Shown here piece by piece: positions 45,811-54,307 of a DNA stretch of 64,000 nucleotides; position 1 is the first letter of the stretch; every line of letters starts with the position of its first letter. Under the pieces are notes generated by a model. The model searched no databases, was not told where the DNA came from, and worked only from the letters and a program-made list of their open reading frames with translations. This stretch comes from Pirellulales bacterium (GTDB lineage Bacteria > Planctomycetota > Planctomycetia > Pirellulales > Lacipirellulaceae): the NCBI GenBank assembly GCA_022841705.1, contig JALHQZ010000002.1, positions 1,674,001 to 1,738,000 of the forward strand, read 5' to 3'. The position numbers were made by a program, and so were the translations under genes.

Positions 45811-47666
45811 TGGCAGAAACGGGCTTTATTATTGACGCATTGTCGGTTGAAGGACCGGGCAAACCGAATGCGTCCATTCGATTCGCCGTTGGCCTCAACG
45901 TAGTTGCTGGCGCGTCGAACACCGGTAAAACGTTTGTCTTTCAAGCGATCGACTTCATGCTGGGAGCGTCGAAAGCCCCCAAGCATGTCCCTGAAGCCAC
46001 CGGATACTCGGAAGTTTATCTTCAGCTGACGAGCAAAACCGGGAGTACGGTCGCTTTTCGCCGCTCGCTACAAGGCGGGGATGTCGCGCTGTATGGCAGC
46101 CGGCTTGAGGACATCGGCGTAAACGGGGTCGCGCCGACTACGCTGGCAGCAAAGCACGAAAAGGGGAATGTTGAAACCATTTCAGGACATTTGCTCTCCC
46201 TATCGGGGCTCTTCGACCGCGAAGTGCGGACCAACAAGGAAGGCGAGAAAAGGTCGCTTTCGTTTCGTGACATTGCGTGGTTGTCGCTGATCGATGAAGA
46301 GCGAATCATCGCGGAGCGATCCCCCGCACTTTCTGGGCAATATACGGAGGCGCCCGTCGAGAAGAGCATCCTCGGTCTATTGTTGACCGGCGTCGATGAC
46401 GCCGCGATCGTTGCCCAGGAAAAACCCAAGGATCGCAAAGCACGCATTCGCGCCGAACTGGCCCTCCTCGATAAGCTGCTGACGGATCGCGAAGAGCGGC
46501 TTACGGCGATGAAATGCGATGTGCCCGCATTGGAGGCCGATCGAAGCAAGATTCGTGCGGCCATCGACGAGGCGAGCCAGATCATTTCAGCGACCCAGGA
46601 GGAAGTCAACTCCGCGGCTACGATTCGCGATCAATCGTGGTCACGGCTTCAAGAAGCTAACTCACAACGACGATTTCTTGCCGAACAAGCCAAGCGACTA
46701 CGGCTGCTGCGAGAGTATTACAATTCTGACCGCCAGCGGCTGGAATCTTCCTTGGAGGCAGGCGTGGCATTCAATCAGCTTCCCGCAGGCGAGTGTCCTA
46801 TCTGCGGGGCTCCGCCTGCGATGGCGGAAGTAGAAACTGAAGCTCGGCTGCGAGAATTCCAAACGGCGTGCAACGCCGAGATGGCTAAGATCAGTAGCTT
46901 GCTGCGAGACTTAGCCGCGAGCGAGAATGAACTTCGCGAGGAAGATTCTCAGCTGGCGACAATGGCCGCGGAGTCTGAAGCATCGGTCAACGAAGCGAAT
47001 GAGATCATTCGGCAACTTCTCGCGCGAAAGCGACAAGTCAGCGACACGAGTTTGTCGCAACTTATGGCAAGAGAATCGCAGTTCACCGAAGCCATCTTGC
47101 TGACAGCGGAGATTGCAGATCTGAGGAGTCGGCACGAGATGGCAACCGAATTGCTCAATAAGCGACAGAAGCGGATCAAGCTCGAAAAGAAGGTAGAAAC
47201 GAGCACCGCGGCGGGATTCTGTCGCGTGATGGAAGCGACGCTCAAAGCGTGGAAGTTTCCCTTTGAGGGTGGGGTGAGTTTTGATTCCGAACGGTTTGAC
47301 GTAGTCATTGGCGACCAAAATCGAAGCAGCTTTGGCAAGGGATACCGAGCCGTGACGCATGCCGCGTTCGCAGTGGCGCTACTGCGATATTGTCGCCAAG
47401 AAGGCTTCCCTCACCCCGGCGTGGTCATTCTCGATACGCCGCTCAACCCCTTCAAAGGCCCTGATCAGGAATCGTCGGATCGAGTGAACCAAGAAGTTCA
47501 GAATGCGTTTTACGCCGACTTGGCCGCCGACCGCAGCGGGGATCAATTTATCGTCTTCGAGAATACGGAGCCCTCGATAGATCTGAAGCAGAAGATTTCT
47601 TACCAGCACTTTTCAGGCAACTTGAATTCTGGACGTCCAGGCTTCTTCCCGTTACAGACGAAGTGA
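45810..47666 (+). CDS. ABC-3C SMC/Rad50-like ABC ATPase with zinc hook
   Basis: 618 residues from the ATG at 45810. Walker A GASNTGKT (34-41); Walker B VVILDTPLNPF near 540. Between them are long coiled coils (LLDKLLTDREERLTAMKCDVPALEA..., RLREFQTACNAEMAKISSLLRDL) around a zinc-hook CPIC near residue 330 (GECPICGAPP), as in Rad50. The layout matches the DUF3732-type ATPases of ABC-3C systems. Expected role: DNA- or end-sensing motor that licenses the nuclease component. An upstream in-frame extension to 45762 lies in the previous gene and is not needed. Confidence 0.88.
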   Translation: MAETGFIIDALSVEGPGKPNASIRFAVGLNVVAGASNTGKTFVFQAIDFMLGASKAPKHVPEATGYSEVYLQLTSKTGSTVAFRRSLQGGDVALYGSRLEDIGVNGVAPTTLAAKHEKGNVETISGHLLSLSGLFDREVRTNKEGEKRSLSFRDIAWLSLIDEERIIAERSPALSGQYTEAPVEKSILGLLLTGVDDAAIVAQEKPKDRKARIRAELALLDKLLTDREERLTAMKCDVPALEADRSKIRAAIDEASQIISATQEEVNSAATIRDQSWSRLQEANSQRRFLAEQAKRLRLLREYYNSDRQRLESSLEAGVAFNQLPAGECPICGAPPAMAEVETEARLREFQTACNAEMAKISSLLRDLAASENELREEDSQLATMAAESEASVNEANEIIRQLLARKRQVSDTSLSQLMARESQFTEAILLTAEIADLRSRHEMATELLNKRQKRIKLEKKVETSTAAGFCRVMEATLKAWKFPFEGGVSFDSERFDVVIGDQNRSSFGKGYRAVTHAAFAVALLRYCRQEGFPHPGVVILDTPLNPFKGPDQESSDRVNQEVQNAFYADLAADRSGDQFIVFENTEPSIDLKQKISYQHFSGNLNSGRPGFFPLQTK

Positions 47667-47836
47667 AATGAACGTCACTGTAGCTAACGCCTTCGTCACT
47701 CCTCTTGCGAACCTGCACTAGCCATAAACACCGAAGCCTCGCAATCATACAATCTGTGGCCAGCACCATTCCAACCCTATTGCCTTGCTTTTTTCCTTCG
47801 GCGAGCTGATGCTCGTAGAGCGTCGCTCGTGCCTGG

Positions 47837-48301
47837 CTAAAACAACTCACGTTGCCGAAGGACAGGCTCCTTCGGATACGTGAGGGACGCCACAACGGCG
47901 CGCACGAACTCATCCAACTCAATCCGCGCGGCAACTCCGAAGGCCCGTTCGTAGGCCCCGAGGTGGCCCAGGTATCGCAGTCCCTCTTCTTTCGTGAGTT
48001 GGGACGCGCGGCGCCGGTTGGCGGCTTGTCGGAATGGTGACCGAGCTAACTTGCCACTGAGTGGATGGCAACCCATTTGCTCCGCCAATTCGCAAGCAGC
48101 GATTCTTCGCCGCAAGTCAACAAGCCCTTCGACCTGCGCTTCGACAAACTCCCGTAACTCACGCGGGCTCGGTCGGTAGCAGCCATTCGCACAGAGGCCG
48201 AAGATACCCGCCAAGATCGCTTGGGAAGTTACCTCGGGGAGTGGCAAGATCGCATTAGTCGTCTCGTAAGTTATCGATTCGCGGTGTCGCTCCTCAGTCA
48301 T
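47837..48301 (-). CDS. Paralogue of the clamp-peptide protein at 38602
   Basis: 154 residues, colinear with 38602-39057: AGIFGLCANGCYRPSPRELREF, MGCHPLSGKLARSPFRQAANRR, LGHLGAYERAFGVAARIELDEFV, and C-terminal QRELF, a weaker form of the clamp-binding consensus. It lacks the Pro-rich start. It lies converging on the ABC-3C operon. Two diverged copies within 9 kb, each near a PD-(D/E)xK nuclease gene, suggest an accessory function in the island. Confidence 0.75.
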   Translation of the reverse strand: MTEERHRESITYETTNAILPLPEVTSQAILAGIFGLCANGCYRPSPRELREFVEAQVEGLVDLRRRIAACELAEQMGCHPLSGKLARSPFRQAANRRRASQLTKEEGLRYLGHLGAYERAFGVAARIELDEFVRAVVASLTYPKEPVLRQRELF

Positions 48302-48641
48302 TCGGTGAGCTTACTGAGCTGACGCCATAGCGCAACCATCTACCTGCTAGTACCCTGGGGCATCCACAACTGTTTTGCTTTTCAGGCGGGGCTTCGCTCC
48401 CGTATTGGCGCCCTTCTCGTGGTTGATCTTGCTGCGCGGAATGGGCTGCGTTGGAATTGGATCGAAGGGCAGTTGCCGCGAGACCGACGAAAGGCTGAGC
48501 CGACGTGATAGTTGGTGGATTCGCTCGGCAAGTTCGCGCACACTAATCAGCGTCAAGGAGCGACTCTGCCTGCCCATCGCTGCCGCTAGAAATCGGGCAG
48601 CGCGATTGCGATAGGGTGAGTAGCCCGATCGCGATGGCCGC

Positions 48642-48830
48642 TCACTTCGCAGGAATGAGCTTACCAATTTGTTCGCGCTCAGCAGCGGTCAACGACAACC
48701 AGTTGGCGACGATGGCGGCCAGAACATCGTCGTCACTCACGGTTGTGCAAACCGGTGTGCAAACCGCTTCATTCGATAGCTCCAACTCAATGTCGGGTAA
48801 CAAGTTACGAAGAGCGTCCCGCGGAATCAT
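48642..48830 (-). CDS. Short protein starting inside the tRNA scar
   Basis: 62 residues; the ATG is the complement of the CAT anticodon in the tRNA fragment. The sequence DIELELSNEAVCTPVCTTVS followed by a charged helix (VLAAIVANWLSLTAAEREQIGKLI) looks coding. Similar tails occur beside planctomycete integration sites, sometimes as C-terminal ends of integrases (recollection, not checked). It could be an integrase tail or a small attachment-site-linked gene. The 340 bases between it and the clamp-peptide gene show no firm gene. Confidence 0.45.
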   Translation of the reverse strand: MIPRDALRNLLPDIELELSNEAVCTPVCTTVSDDDVLAAIVANWLSLTAAEREQIGKLIPAK

Positions 48831-48867
48831 AATCCGCGTGTCGGGGGTTCGAATCCCTCCTCCGCTA
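48821..48867 (+). other. 3' fragment of tRNA-Met(CAU): attachment-site scar, element boundary
   Basis: 47 bases form the 3' part of a tRNA: anticodon stem GCGGA/TCCGC with loop ATCATAA (anticodon CAT), GTGTC variable loop, T-arm GGGGG-TTCGAAT-CCCTC, acceptor strand CTCCGCT and discriminator A. The matching 5' part (acceptor AGCGGAG-type strand and D-arm) is not upstream. This is the classic result of tyrosine-recombinase integration into a tRNA gene. The polysaccharide locus begins 59 bases to the right. Confidence 0.8.
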
Positions 48868-48925
48868 CTTGCCCTTGTTCGCATGCCGTATTCGGCGCCT
48901 TGCTCGGCCTGTTGTGCGTGGCGCC

Positions 48926-49495
48926 CTACGAAGCTTCTTCCCACCGCGCCGCCGGCAGAGTGCCCTCGACGACGCGTGCAGGCACACCCACTGCAATCGC
49001 GCCAGTAGGAATGTCGGCTAGCACCACCGCGTTCGCGCCGATTTGGGCGTGGTCGCCAATCGTTACCGTCCGCACAATCTTGGCGCCGGCGTTCACATTC
49101 ACGTCTCCCCCCAGCACCACCTTTTCCACCACTGTGGTTTGTTGCAAGAGCAAACAGTTGGGGCCGATCATTGCGGTGGGATGAATCACCACGCCATTCG
49201 GATGAGGTATCAACAGTCCGCCGCCGAGCTGACAGTTGAGCGGAATATCGCACGCGCAGACAATGCTCCAAAACCGGTGTGAGAGCGACCAGCGGCGCAT
49301 CGCGAGCCACCGCAGCGGTGCAACCGAACTCTGCGACCACGCTTGGTACTTGCGAATCGAGCGCAGCAGTCGACGGGACGGATCCCAAAAGCGTCGACAC
49401 GTTTCCCGACTCCAATCGGGCTCGCTGGCAGAGACGGGCTCGGCGGAGACTGGTCCCGTCGAGCGAAGCAGATGGGAATGACTATTGCCCAACAT
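48926..49495 (-). CDS. Serine acetyltransferase-like hexapeptide O-acyltransferase
   Basis: 189 residues from ATG 49495. The C-terminal half is a left-handed beta-helix of hexapeptide repeats (LLIPHPNGVVIHPTAMIG, VVLGGDVNVNAGAKIVRTVTIGDHAQIGANAVVLADIPTGAIAVGVPARVV), with the His of HPNGVVIHP in the expected active-site position. Such enzymes in polysaccharide loci usually add acetyl groups to sugars from acetyl-CoA. The start overlaps the end of the upstream glycosyltransferase gene by 14 bases. It is the last gene of a three-gene minus-strand unit. Confidence 0.85.
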   Translation of the reverse strand: MLGNSHSHLLRSTGPVSAEPVSASEPDWSRETCRRFWDPSRRLLRSIRKYQAWSQSSVAPLRWLAMRRWSLSHRFWSIVCACDIPLNCQLGGGLLIPHPNGVVIHPTAMIGPNCLLLQQTTVVEKVVLGGDVNVNAGAKIVRTVTIGDHAQIGANAVVLADIPTGAIAVGVPARVVEGTLPAARWEEAS

Positions 49496-50702
49496 GTGCA
49501 AGCGCCTCCGCCTGTGCCGTTCGCTCAGCGACCCGGCGCTCCGCGACTTGGAGCGCGATGTCGTACACGCGCTCACCCCAGGCCGACCAATTGAGCACCT
49601 GCTCGTACCGCCGCCGAGCGCCGCGGGCGATTGCGCTATACTCAGCGGGACGCGAGAGCAACTGACAAATCGCTTCGGCGTAGTCGGTCGCCGTAGCCGC
49701 GAGCGGCAGCACCAATCCTGATTCACCCGCGGCGACCGCAGAGGGAACTCCGCCCACAGCCGTGGTCACGGCCGGCAAACCGTACGCCGCCGCTTCGCAG
49801 AAGACCATGCCAAACGCTTCGGCGCGGGTGGGCATGAAGAACAAATGCGAATCACGCCACAGCTCGTGCATCCGCTGGCGATCAGCGGCAAATGTTTTGT
49901 CGAGATACGGAATCACTTCCACGCCGGCGCCACTGGCGACATTCGGCGGTGTGCAGCCGGCGATCACGAGGTGTGTTTCGACTCCGCGATGGCGCAGCTC
50001 AGTCACGGTTTGGAGCACCAGCGGGCCCCCTTTGCGCTCCCATTCCTTGCCGAGAAACAATAGCCGCAGCGGTTTGGTAAGGACGCGCTGTTCGGCAAGA
50101 GCGGGGTCCGGCGCGTCCGGCAAGTTGGCGCCGAACGGGACCACGAGAACTTTGTCGGGACGGGCGCCGTAGTCTTTCCGCGCTGAATCCGCCGCCCATT
50201 CAGAGGAGTACGCAATCGCCGCCGCGCGGTCGATTGCGTGTTGTTCAATCCGATCATCGGCTTCGGTGGGTGCGAGCCCATACATCGGCGCATACACGCG
50301 GTAGGTCACATCCGACGCATAAATCACTGGCAGATCAGGCTTCAGCCACTCGATTTCGTGCGACGCCACGGGCGCGACCAACACGTCGCACCGTTGGTGA
50401 GCGAGCTGTTTGGTGACGACTCGGCGGAACTCGGCGCCGCGTGAACGGAAGCGGTCGTCCACGGCGCGCGGAACCCCACAGGCGTCCCGCAAGCGGCGCG
50501 TGGCGCGGCTCCAAGTCGTCACGCGGTAGGGCGCTCCCAGCGGCACAACTTCCGCCGGCGTGGCCTGGAGGGCGCGATACATCCGCAGTAGCGCGCTCGA
50601 GTAAGCGTTCTCGCTGAAGTAATTGTGCGCGGACAGAAACCCAATTCGCAGCGGGGGTGCGAGCGAACGTTCGGCGTATCGTGTGGGGGCTGAGCGCGGC
50701 AT
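49482..50702 (-). CDS. Family 4 glycosyltransferase
   Basis: 406 residues, GT-B fold. The N-terminal domain starts LRIGFLSAHNYFSENAYSSALLRM. The C-terminal nucleotide-sugar domain has LRLLFLGKEWERKGGPLVLQTV, a PYLDK segment, LFFMPTRAEAFGMVFCEAAAYGLPAVTTAVGGVP (with the EX7E-type pair) and LVLPL. Retaining transferase, cytoplasmic face of the membrane, adding a hexose to the growing repeat unit. Donor sugar not readable. It lies between the two hexapeptide acyltransferase genes, 12 bases after the upstream stop. Confidence 0.88.
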   Translation of the reverse strand: MPRSAPTRYAERSLAPPLRIGFLSAHNYFSENAYSSALLRMYRALQATPAEVVPLGAPYRVTTWSRATRRLRDACGVPRAVDDRFRSRGAEFRRVVTKQLAHQRCDVLVAPVASHEIEWLKPDLPVIYASDVTYRVYAPMYGLAPTEADDRIEQHAIDRAAAIAYSSEWAADSARKDYGARPDKVLVVPFGANLPDAPDPALAEQRVLTKPLRLLFLGKEWERKGGPLVLQTVTELRHRGVETHLVIAGCTPPNVASGAGVEVIPYLDKTFAADRQRMHELWRDSHLFFMPTRAEAFGMVFCEAAAYGLPAVTTAVGGVPSAVAAGESGLVLPLAATATDYAEAICQLLSRPAEYSAIARGARRRYEQVLNWSAWGERVYDIALQVAERRVAERTAQAEALAHVGQ

Positions 50703-50714
50703 GAATCGAACCCT

Positions 50715-51371
50715 CTATTCCAGCGGAGCGCGGGTGCGAATCACCTTGCCAGGCACGCCAACTACTACTGAGTACGGCGGGACATCGTGCAGTACCACCG
50801 CGTTGGCGCCGATCACGCTATCGTGACCGATGACAATACCTCCCAGCAGGCAAGCGCCGCAGCCGATGTCTACGCGATCTTCCACGATCGGAATTTCGCG
50901 GTTCTCGTCGCGCCGCACCACGCCCATCGTGGTGTTCTGCCGCAAGTGGCAATCGTCGCCCAGGGAGTACGCGGAGATGATGATTCCGCTGTGATGCCAG
51001 ATGCGGGTCCGCCGACCGATGCGACAGGTGTAAGGGAGCGTAATGCCGGCGAACATTTCGACCAGCTTCGCCAGCACCACGTACAGCAGCGTACAGGGCG
51101 CCCGGAGCAACTTGAGCCGCAGCCCCATTCGCCAGTTGCCGAACCGATGCACCGCGATCGCCCAAAAACCTTGGTCGAAGACATTGCCATCGTGAGTCAG
51201 CAAGTCTTCCCGCAACAGGCTCCAGAACCCAAGTTCAGCGGGGTTCTGGTTACTCACGCCGAACGCCGCCCGATACGCCGCCGCCCGGGCCGCATAGCCG
51301 CTCGGCGCCGAATCGAGAGCCGCCTCTTGCGGCAGCCCTTCGGCAAGGGGTATTGAAGTGGCGGTCAGCAT
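50715..51371 (-). CDS. Serine acetyltransferase-like hexapeptide O-acyltransferase
   Basis: 218 residues from the ATG at 51371; an in-frame TTG at 51413 is possible. The N-terminal helical part (LGFWSLLREDLLTHDGNVFDQGFWAIAVHRFGNW) is typical of the CysE-like group in polysaccharide loci. The left-handed beta-helix follows (IWHHSGIIISAYSLGDDCHLRQNTTMG, DRVDIGCGACLLGGIVIGHDSVIGANAVVLHDVP). The HHSG His is the probable catalytic base. It starts the minus-strand three-gene unit divergent from the priming transferase; the 516-base intergenic region between them carries a palindrome and a sigma-54 promoter. Confidence 0.85.
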   Translation of the reverse strand: MLTATSIPLAEGLPQEAALDSAPSGYAARAAAYRAAFGVSNQNPAELGFWSLLREDLLTHDGNVFDQGFWAIAVHRFGNWRMGLRLKLLRAPCTLLYVVLAKLVEMFAGITLPYTCRIGRRTRIWHHSGIIISAYSLGDDCHLRQNTTMGVVRRDENREIPIVEDRVDIGCGACLLGGIVIGHDSVIGANAVVLHDVPPYSVVVGVPGKVIRTRAPLE

Positions 51372-51639
51372 GGCGTCGTTTCTTGCTTCGCTGAGGGCGA
51401 AACTCTTTCTCAATTGTCACAACGAGAATCAAATTATCATCGTGGCGTGAACCCGTAGGGGAGTCAAGCAGTTTCGCGAAGTCGATGTTTGGCGCCACGA
51501 GAGTCGCAACAAGCCCGATTCTTCGGAGTCTGTTGACCACTGGCGAATCCCACGACGACACTCGCCAACTCACGCAGCAAACTGCATTCCTTGCGCCTGA
51601 TTCCGTCCACTCGGCCCATCTCTGCGACCTAACGCGGAG

Positions 51640-51658
51640 GGTTATCACAGTGATAACC
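51640..51658. promoter_or_regulatory. Perfect 19-bp palindrome, candidate activator-binding site
   Basis: GGTTATCAC-A-GTGATAACC. It lies about 165 bases upstream of the sigma-54 promoter at 51815, the distance usual for enhancer sites of NtrC-type activators, and also between two divergent units. Probably bound by the activator encoded at 59645-61066 (inference). Confidence 0.6.
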
Positions 51659-51814
51659 CCCCGCACGCGAGTGGTAATTCTCACGGTCGCGCAAGGGGTT
51701 TTTGTGATCCCGTCGCGGTGGGATTTTCGCGAGCAATCGGGCCATTTCCCCCTGCTTTTTGGCCAAGTCCGTGCAGTTCTCACGGGTCGCTATCACGTGG
51801 TGAAGGGAGCCGTC

Positions 51815-51828
51815 GGCACGGTGGTTGC
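51815..51828 (+). promoter_or_regulatory. Sigma-54 promoter of the priming transferase operon
   Basis: GGCACG-GTGG-TTGC: GG and GC separated by exactly ten bases, matching TGGCACG-N4-TTGCW with the first base changed. It lies 60 bases before the start at 51888. Confidence 0.7.
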
Positions 51829-51887
51829 CCTACCCACGCAGTGGCGTCCGGACCAATCGACTTACCACCGCGGAGGATTCGCAACTG

Positions 51888-52679
51888 ATGCCAACCGAGC
51901 TATTAGACGAAGTGGATATGAAATCGCTGGAGGGGGATGAACTTTCGCTCGAGGCCCGCCTCGAGCGGGCGCTCTTCCACTACCGCATGGCGCAGGAGAT
52001 GACCGTGCGGCGTGAAGTGTGGGCAACCACCCTTAAGCGCGCTGCCTTGGCGCCTGCCCGTCCGCGCACCCGCGCCGTTTACGAAACTAGCAAGCGGGCG
52101 ATGGACATTCTTCTTTCGGCTCTCGCGCTGGTGCTCCTCGCGCCGCTGTTTCTGGCGATTGCGATCGCCATTAAGTGGCAAGATGGCGGACCGGTGTTTT
52201 TTAGCCAATCGCGTTTGGGCCGGCACGGCAAGTCGTTTCGGTGTTGGAAGTTCCGCTCGATGACGCCGAACGCCGACCAGCAGAAAGCAGCGCTCCTGCA
52301 GTTTAACGATCACCCCGACGCCCGGACGTTCAAAATGCGGAACGATCCGCGGATCACTCCCGTCGGACGCATCCTGCGTAAATACAGCCTGGACGAGTTC
52401 CCGCAGTTTTGGAACGTGCTGCTCGGCGAGATGAGCCTCGTTGGTCCACGCCCGGCGATTGCCGACGAAGTGGCCCGCTATACGTCCCGCGATCTCAAGC
52501 GGCTCTCCGTCAAACCAGGGCTCACTTGCTTGTGGCAGGTGCGCGGTCGTGGTTCGATGCCGTTCGAACAGCAGATTCTTCTGGACCTGGAGTATGTCGC
52601 CGAGCGCTCGTTGCTGCTCGACCTGAAACTTTTGGTGGCGACTGTGCCGGCAGTAATGTCCTGCCGCGGCGCTTACTAG
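51888..52679 (+). CDS. Priming sugar-phosphate transferase (bacterial sugar transferase family)
   Basis: 263 residues from ATG 51888 (GGAGG twelve bases upstream). One membrane helix/re-entrant hairpin ([21 protein letters not shown]) precedes the catalytic domain: [48 protein letters not shown], and [14 protein letters not shown]. This is the WcaJ/PssY-like family that moves sugar-1-phosphate from a nucleotide sugar onto undecaprenyl phosphate, starting repeat-unit assembly. It opens a plus-strand operon controlled by the sigma-54 promoter and followed 32 bases later by the flippase. Confidence 0.92.
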   Translation: MPTELLDEVDMKSLEGDELSLEARLERALFHYRMAQEMTVRREVWATTLKRAALAPARPRTRAVYETSKRAMDILLSALALVLLAPLFLAIAIAIKWQDGGPVFFSQSRLGRHGKSFRCWKFRSMTPNADQQKAALLQFNDHPDARTFKMRNDPRITPVGRILRKYSLDEFPQFWNVLLGEMSLVGPRPAIADEVARYTSRDLKRLSVKPGLTCLWQVRGRGSMPFEQQILLDLEYVAERSLLLDLKLLVATVPAVMSCRGAY

Positions 52680-52711
52680 CCACTCCCCTCCCCCAATTTT
52701 CTCCCCGCTCG

Positions 52712-54307
52712 ATGATCGCGTTGCCCGCCCGAAAGAATGGTCGAGTGGAGAGCGATTGCGCGCGCTCAACTTCGTCCGCTGCTTCGGCCTCGGCGGAGGA
52801 AACGAGCGCACTCGATCCCTCGGCTTCGGTCGCGAACGAGACCTCCGTCGGTTGTCCCGTGAACGCTTCCGCGTGGACGATCGGCGGCGATGTCGCTTGC
52901 CAGGTGCTGCGGCTAGCCAATAGTGTCGTGCTTTCGCATTTGTTGGTGAGCCGCGATTTCGGGCTGATGGCGATCGTCAACGCCTTCCTCATCGGCGTGC
53001 AGATGTGCTGCGATTTGGGCGTCGGCCAGTGCATCATTCAAGATCGCGACAGCCGTCGGCCGGAGTTCTATAACACGGCGTGGACCCTGCAAGCGGTGCG
53101 GGGCCTGGCGCTCTGGATTGTGCTGCTGGCGCTCGCGGCGCCGGTGGCGGCATACTATCGCGAGCCACAACTCGCCTTGCTGCTGGCGGTCGCCGGGCTC
53201 ACGCTGCCGCTGGGAGGGGTTATCTCCACGGCCGTCTATTCGCACCGCCGAGACCTAAAACTTGTCGCGATCACCACGATCGATGTCGCTTCGCAGCTCG
53301 CGGGCGTGCTGGTGATGTGGGCCGTCGCATGGTGGACCCGCTCGGCTTGGGCGCTGGTGATCGGGTCGGTGGTCGCTTCCGCCTTGCTGGTGGTTTCGAG
53401 CCACTTCATCGACCCCACCATTCGCAATCGCCTCCACTGGGAACCGGTCGCCGCCCGCCGGCTGATCCACTTCGGCGTGTGGATTTTCGCCGGCATGATT
53501 GTCGCATTTCTCTCGATGCACTTCGACAAATTGATGCTGCCCAATCTGATTGGGCTGGCGCTGTTCGGCGTCTACAACATGGCGTGGCAGATTAGCGCGC
53601 TCGCGGGAATGACGCTCGAAAAGTTAGCCGCCTCCGTGCAGTTTCCGATTCTAGCGCGGTCGTACTGGAACGATCGCGCCGCGCTGCCAACCCAGCTGCT
53701 TAGCTCCCGGAGCCATCTGCTGGGCGTGGGGTTGCCGCTCACCTTAGCGGTCTTCGCCGTGGCGCCGCCGCTGTTTCGGTACGTTTACGGGGCCGACTTC
53801 ATCAATGCGGGACAGATTGCTCAGTGGCTCTGCCTGCCGATGTGGGTGCTGCTGCTCAGCCGGACGGCGGATCGCGTCCTGTTGGCGGCGGGGCAAACCC
53901 GGGAGCTCACGCTGGCCTCCACCGTCCGCTTCGTCGCTTCCGCGCCCCTCGGATTGGGCGGACTACTGCTCGGCCAACAACTGGGGACGATCGAAACGCA
54001 CGGGATTCCAGGCTTTTGTATGGGTCTGGCCGCCGGAGCGCTGATCAGTCACGGCGTGCTTTATTTCTTGCTGCGGAAGCTCGACATTCGCATCGGGCGG
54101 CAGGATGCGGTGTTCACCGCGGTGTTCCTCCTGGGAATCGGCGCGGTGCTTGCGCTCCAGCAACTTGGTGGCTCGCAGTTCGTGGGCGAAGCGCTCGGCC
54201 TCCTCGCGCCGCTCGCAATTGGGGGCTGGTCGCTACGGGGTTCTTGGCAAATGCTTCGCCGCCGATTCATCGGCAATTCCATGGTTGCTGCCGAGGGGGT
54301 ATCGTGA
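52712..54307 (+). CDS. Polysaccharide repeat-unit flippase (Wzx/MOP family)
   Basis: 531 residues from ATG 52712; about 12-14 membrane helices of the MOP/polysaccharide-transporter type. Family-like stretches include RLANSVVLSHLLVSRDFGLMAIV, DLGVGQCIIQ and FYNTAWTLQAVRG, shared with lipopolysaccharide biosynthesis flippases. An N-terminal low-complexity Ser/Ala tail of about 60 residues is probably cytoplasmic. Expected role: moving lipid-linked repeats across the cytoplasmic membrane. The last codons overlap the next start (GTGA). Confidence 0.9.
   Translation: MIALPARKNGRVESDCARSTSSAASASAEETSALDPSASVANETSVGCPVNASAWTIGGDVACQVLRLANSVVLSHLLVSRDFGLMAIVNAFLIGVQMCCDLGVGQCIIQDRDSRRPEFYNTAWTLQAVRGLALWIVLLALAAPVAAYYREPQLALLLAVAGLTLPLGGVISTAVYSHRRDLKLVAITTIDVASQLAGVLVMWAVAWWTRSAWALVIGSVVASALLVVSSHFIDPTIRNRLHWEPVAARRLIHFGVWIFAGMIVAFLSMHFDKLMLPNLIGLALFGVYNMAWQISALAGMTLEKLAASVQFPILARSYWNDRAALPTQLLSSRSHLLGVGLPLTLAVFAVAPPLFRYVYGADFINAGQIAQWLCLPMWVLLLSRTADRVLLAAGQTRELTLASTVRFVASAPLGLGGLLLGQQLGTIETHGIPGFCMGLAAGALISHGVLYFLLRKLDIRIGRQDAVFTAVFLLGIGAVLALQQLGGSQFVGEALGLLAPLAIGGWSLRGSWQMLRRRFIGNSMVAAEGVS

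Noticed and set aside
48347..48667. A 106-codon minus-strand frame between the clamp-peptide gene and the tRNA scar
   Set aside because: Composition is Arg/Ser-rich with no clear domain, ribosome binding site or neighbour support; it overlaps the end of the 62-residue frame.
48926..49726. A longer start for the hexapeptide acyltransferase at 49726
   Set aside because: The extra 77 residues are Arg/Ser-rich and lie inside the upstream glycosyltransferase gene; the ATG at 49495 fits the family and the 14-base overlap.
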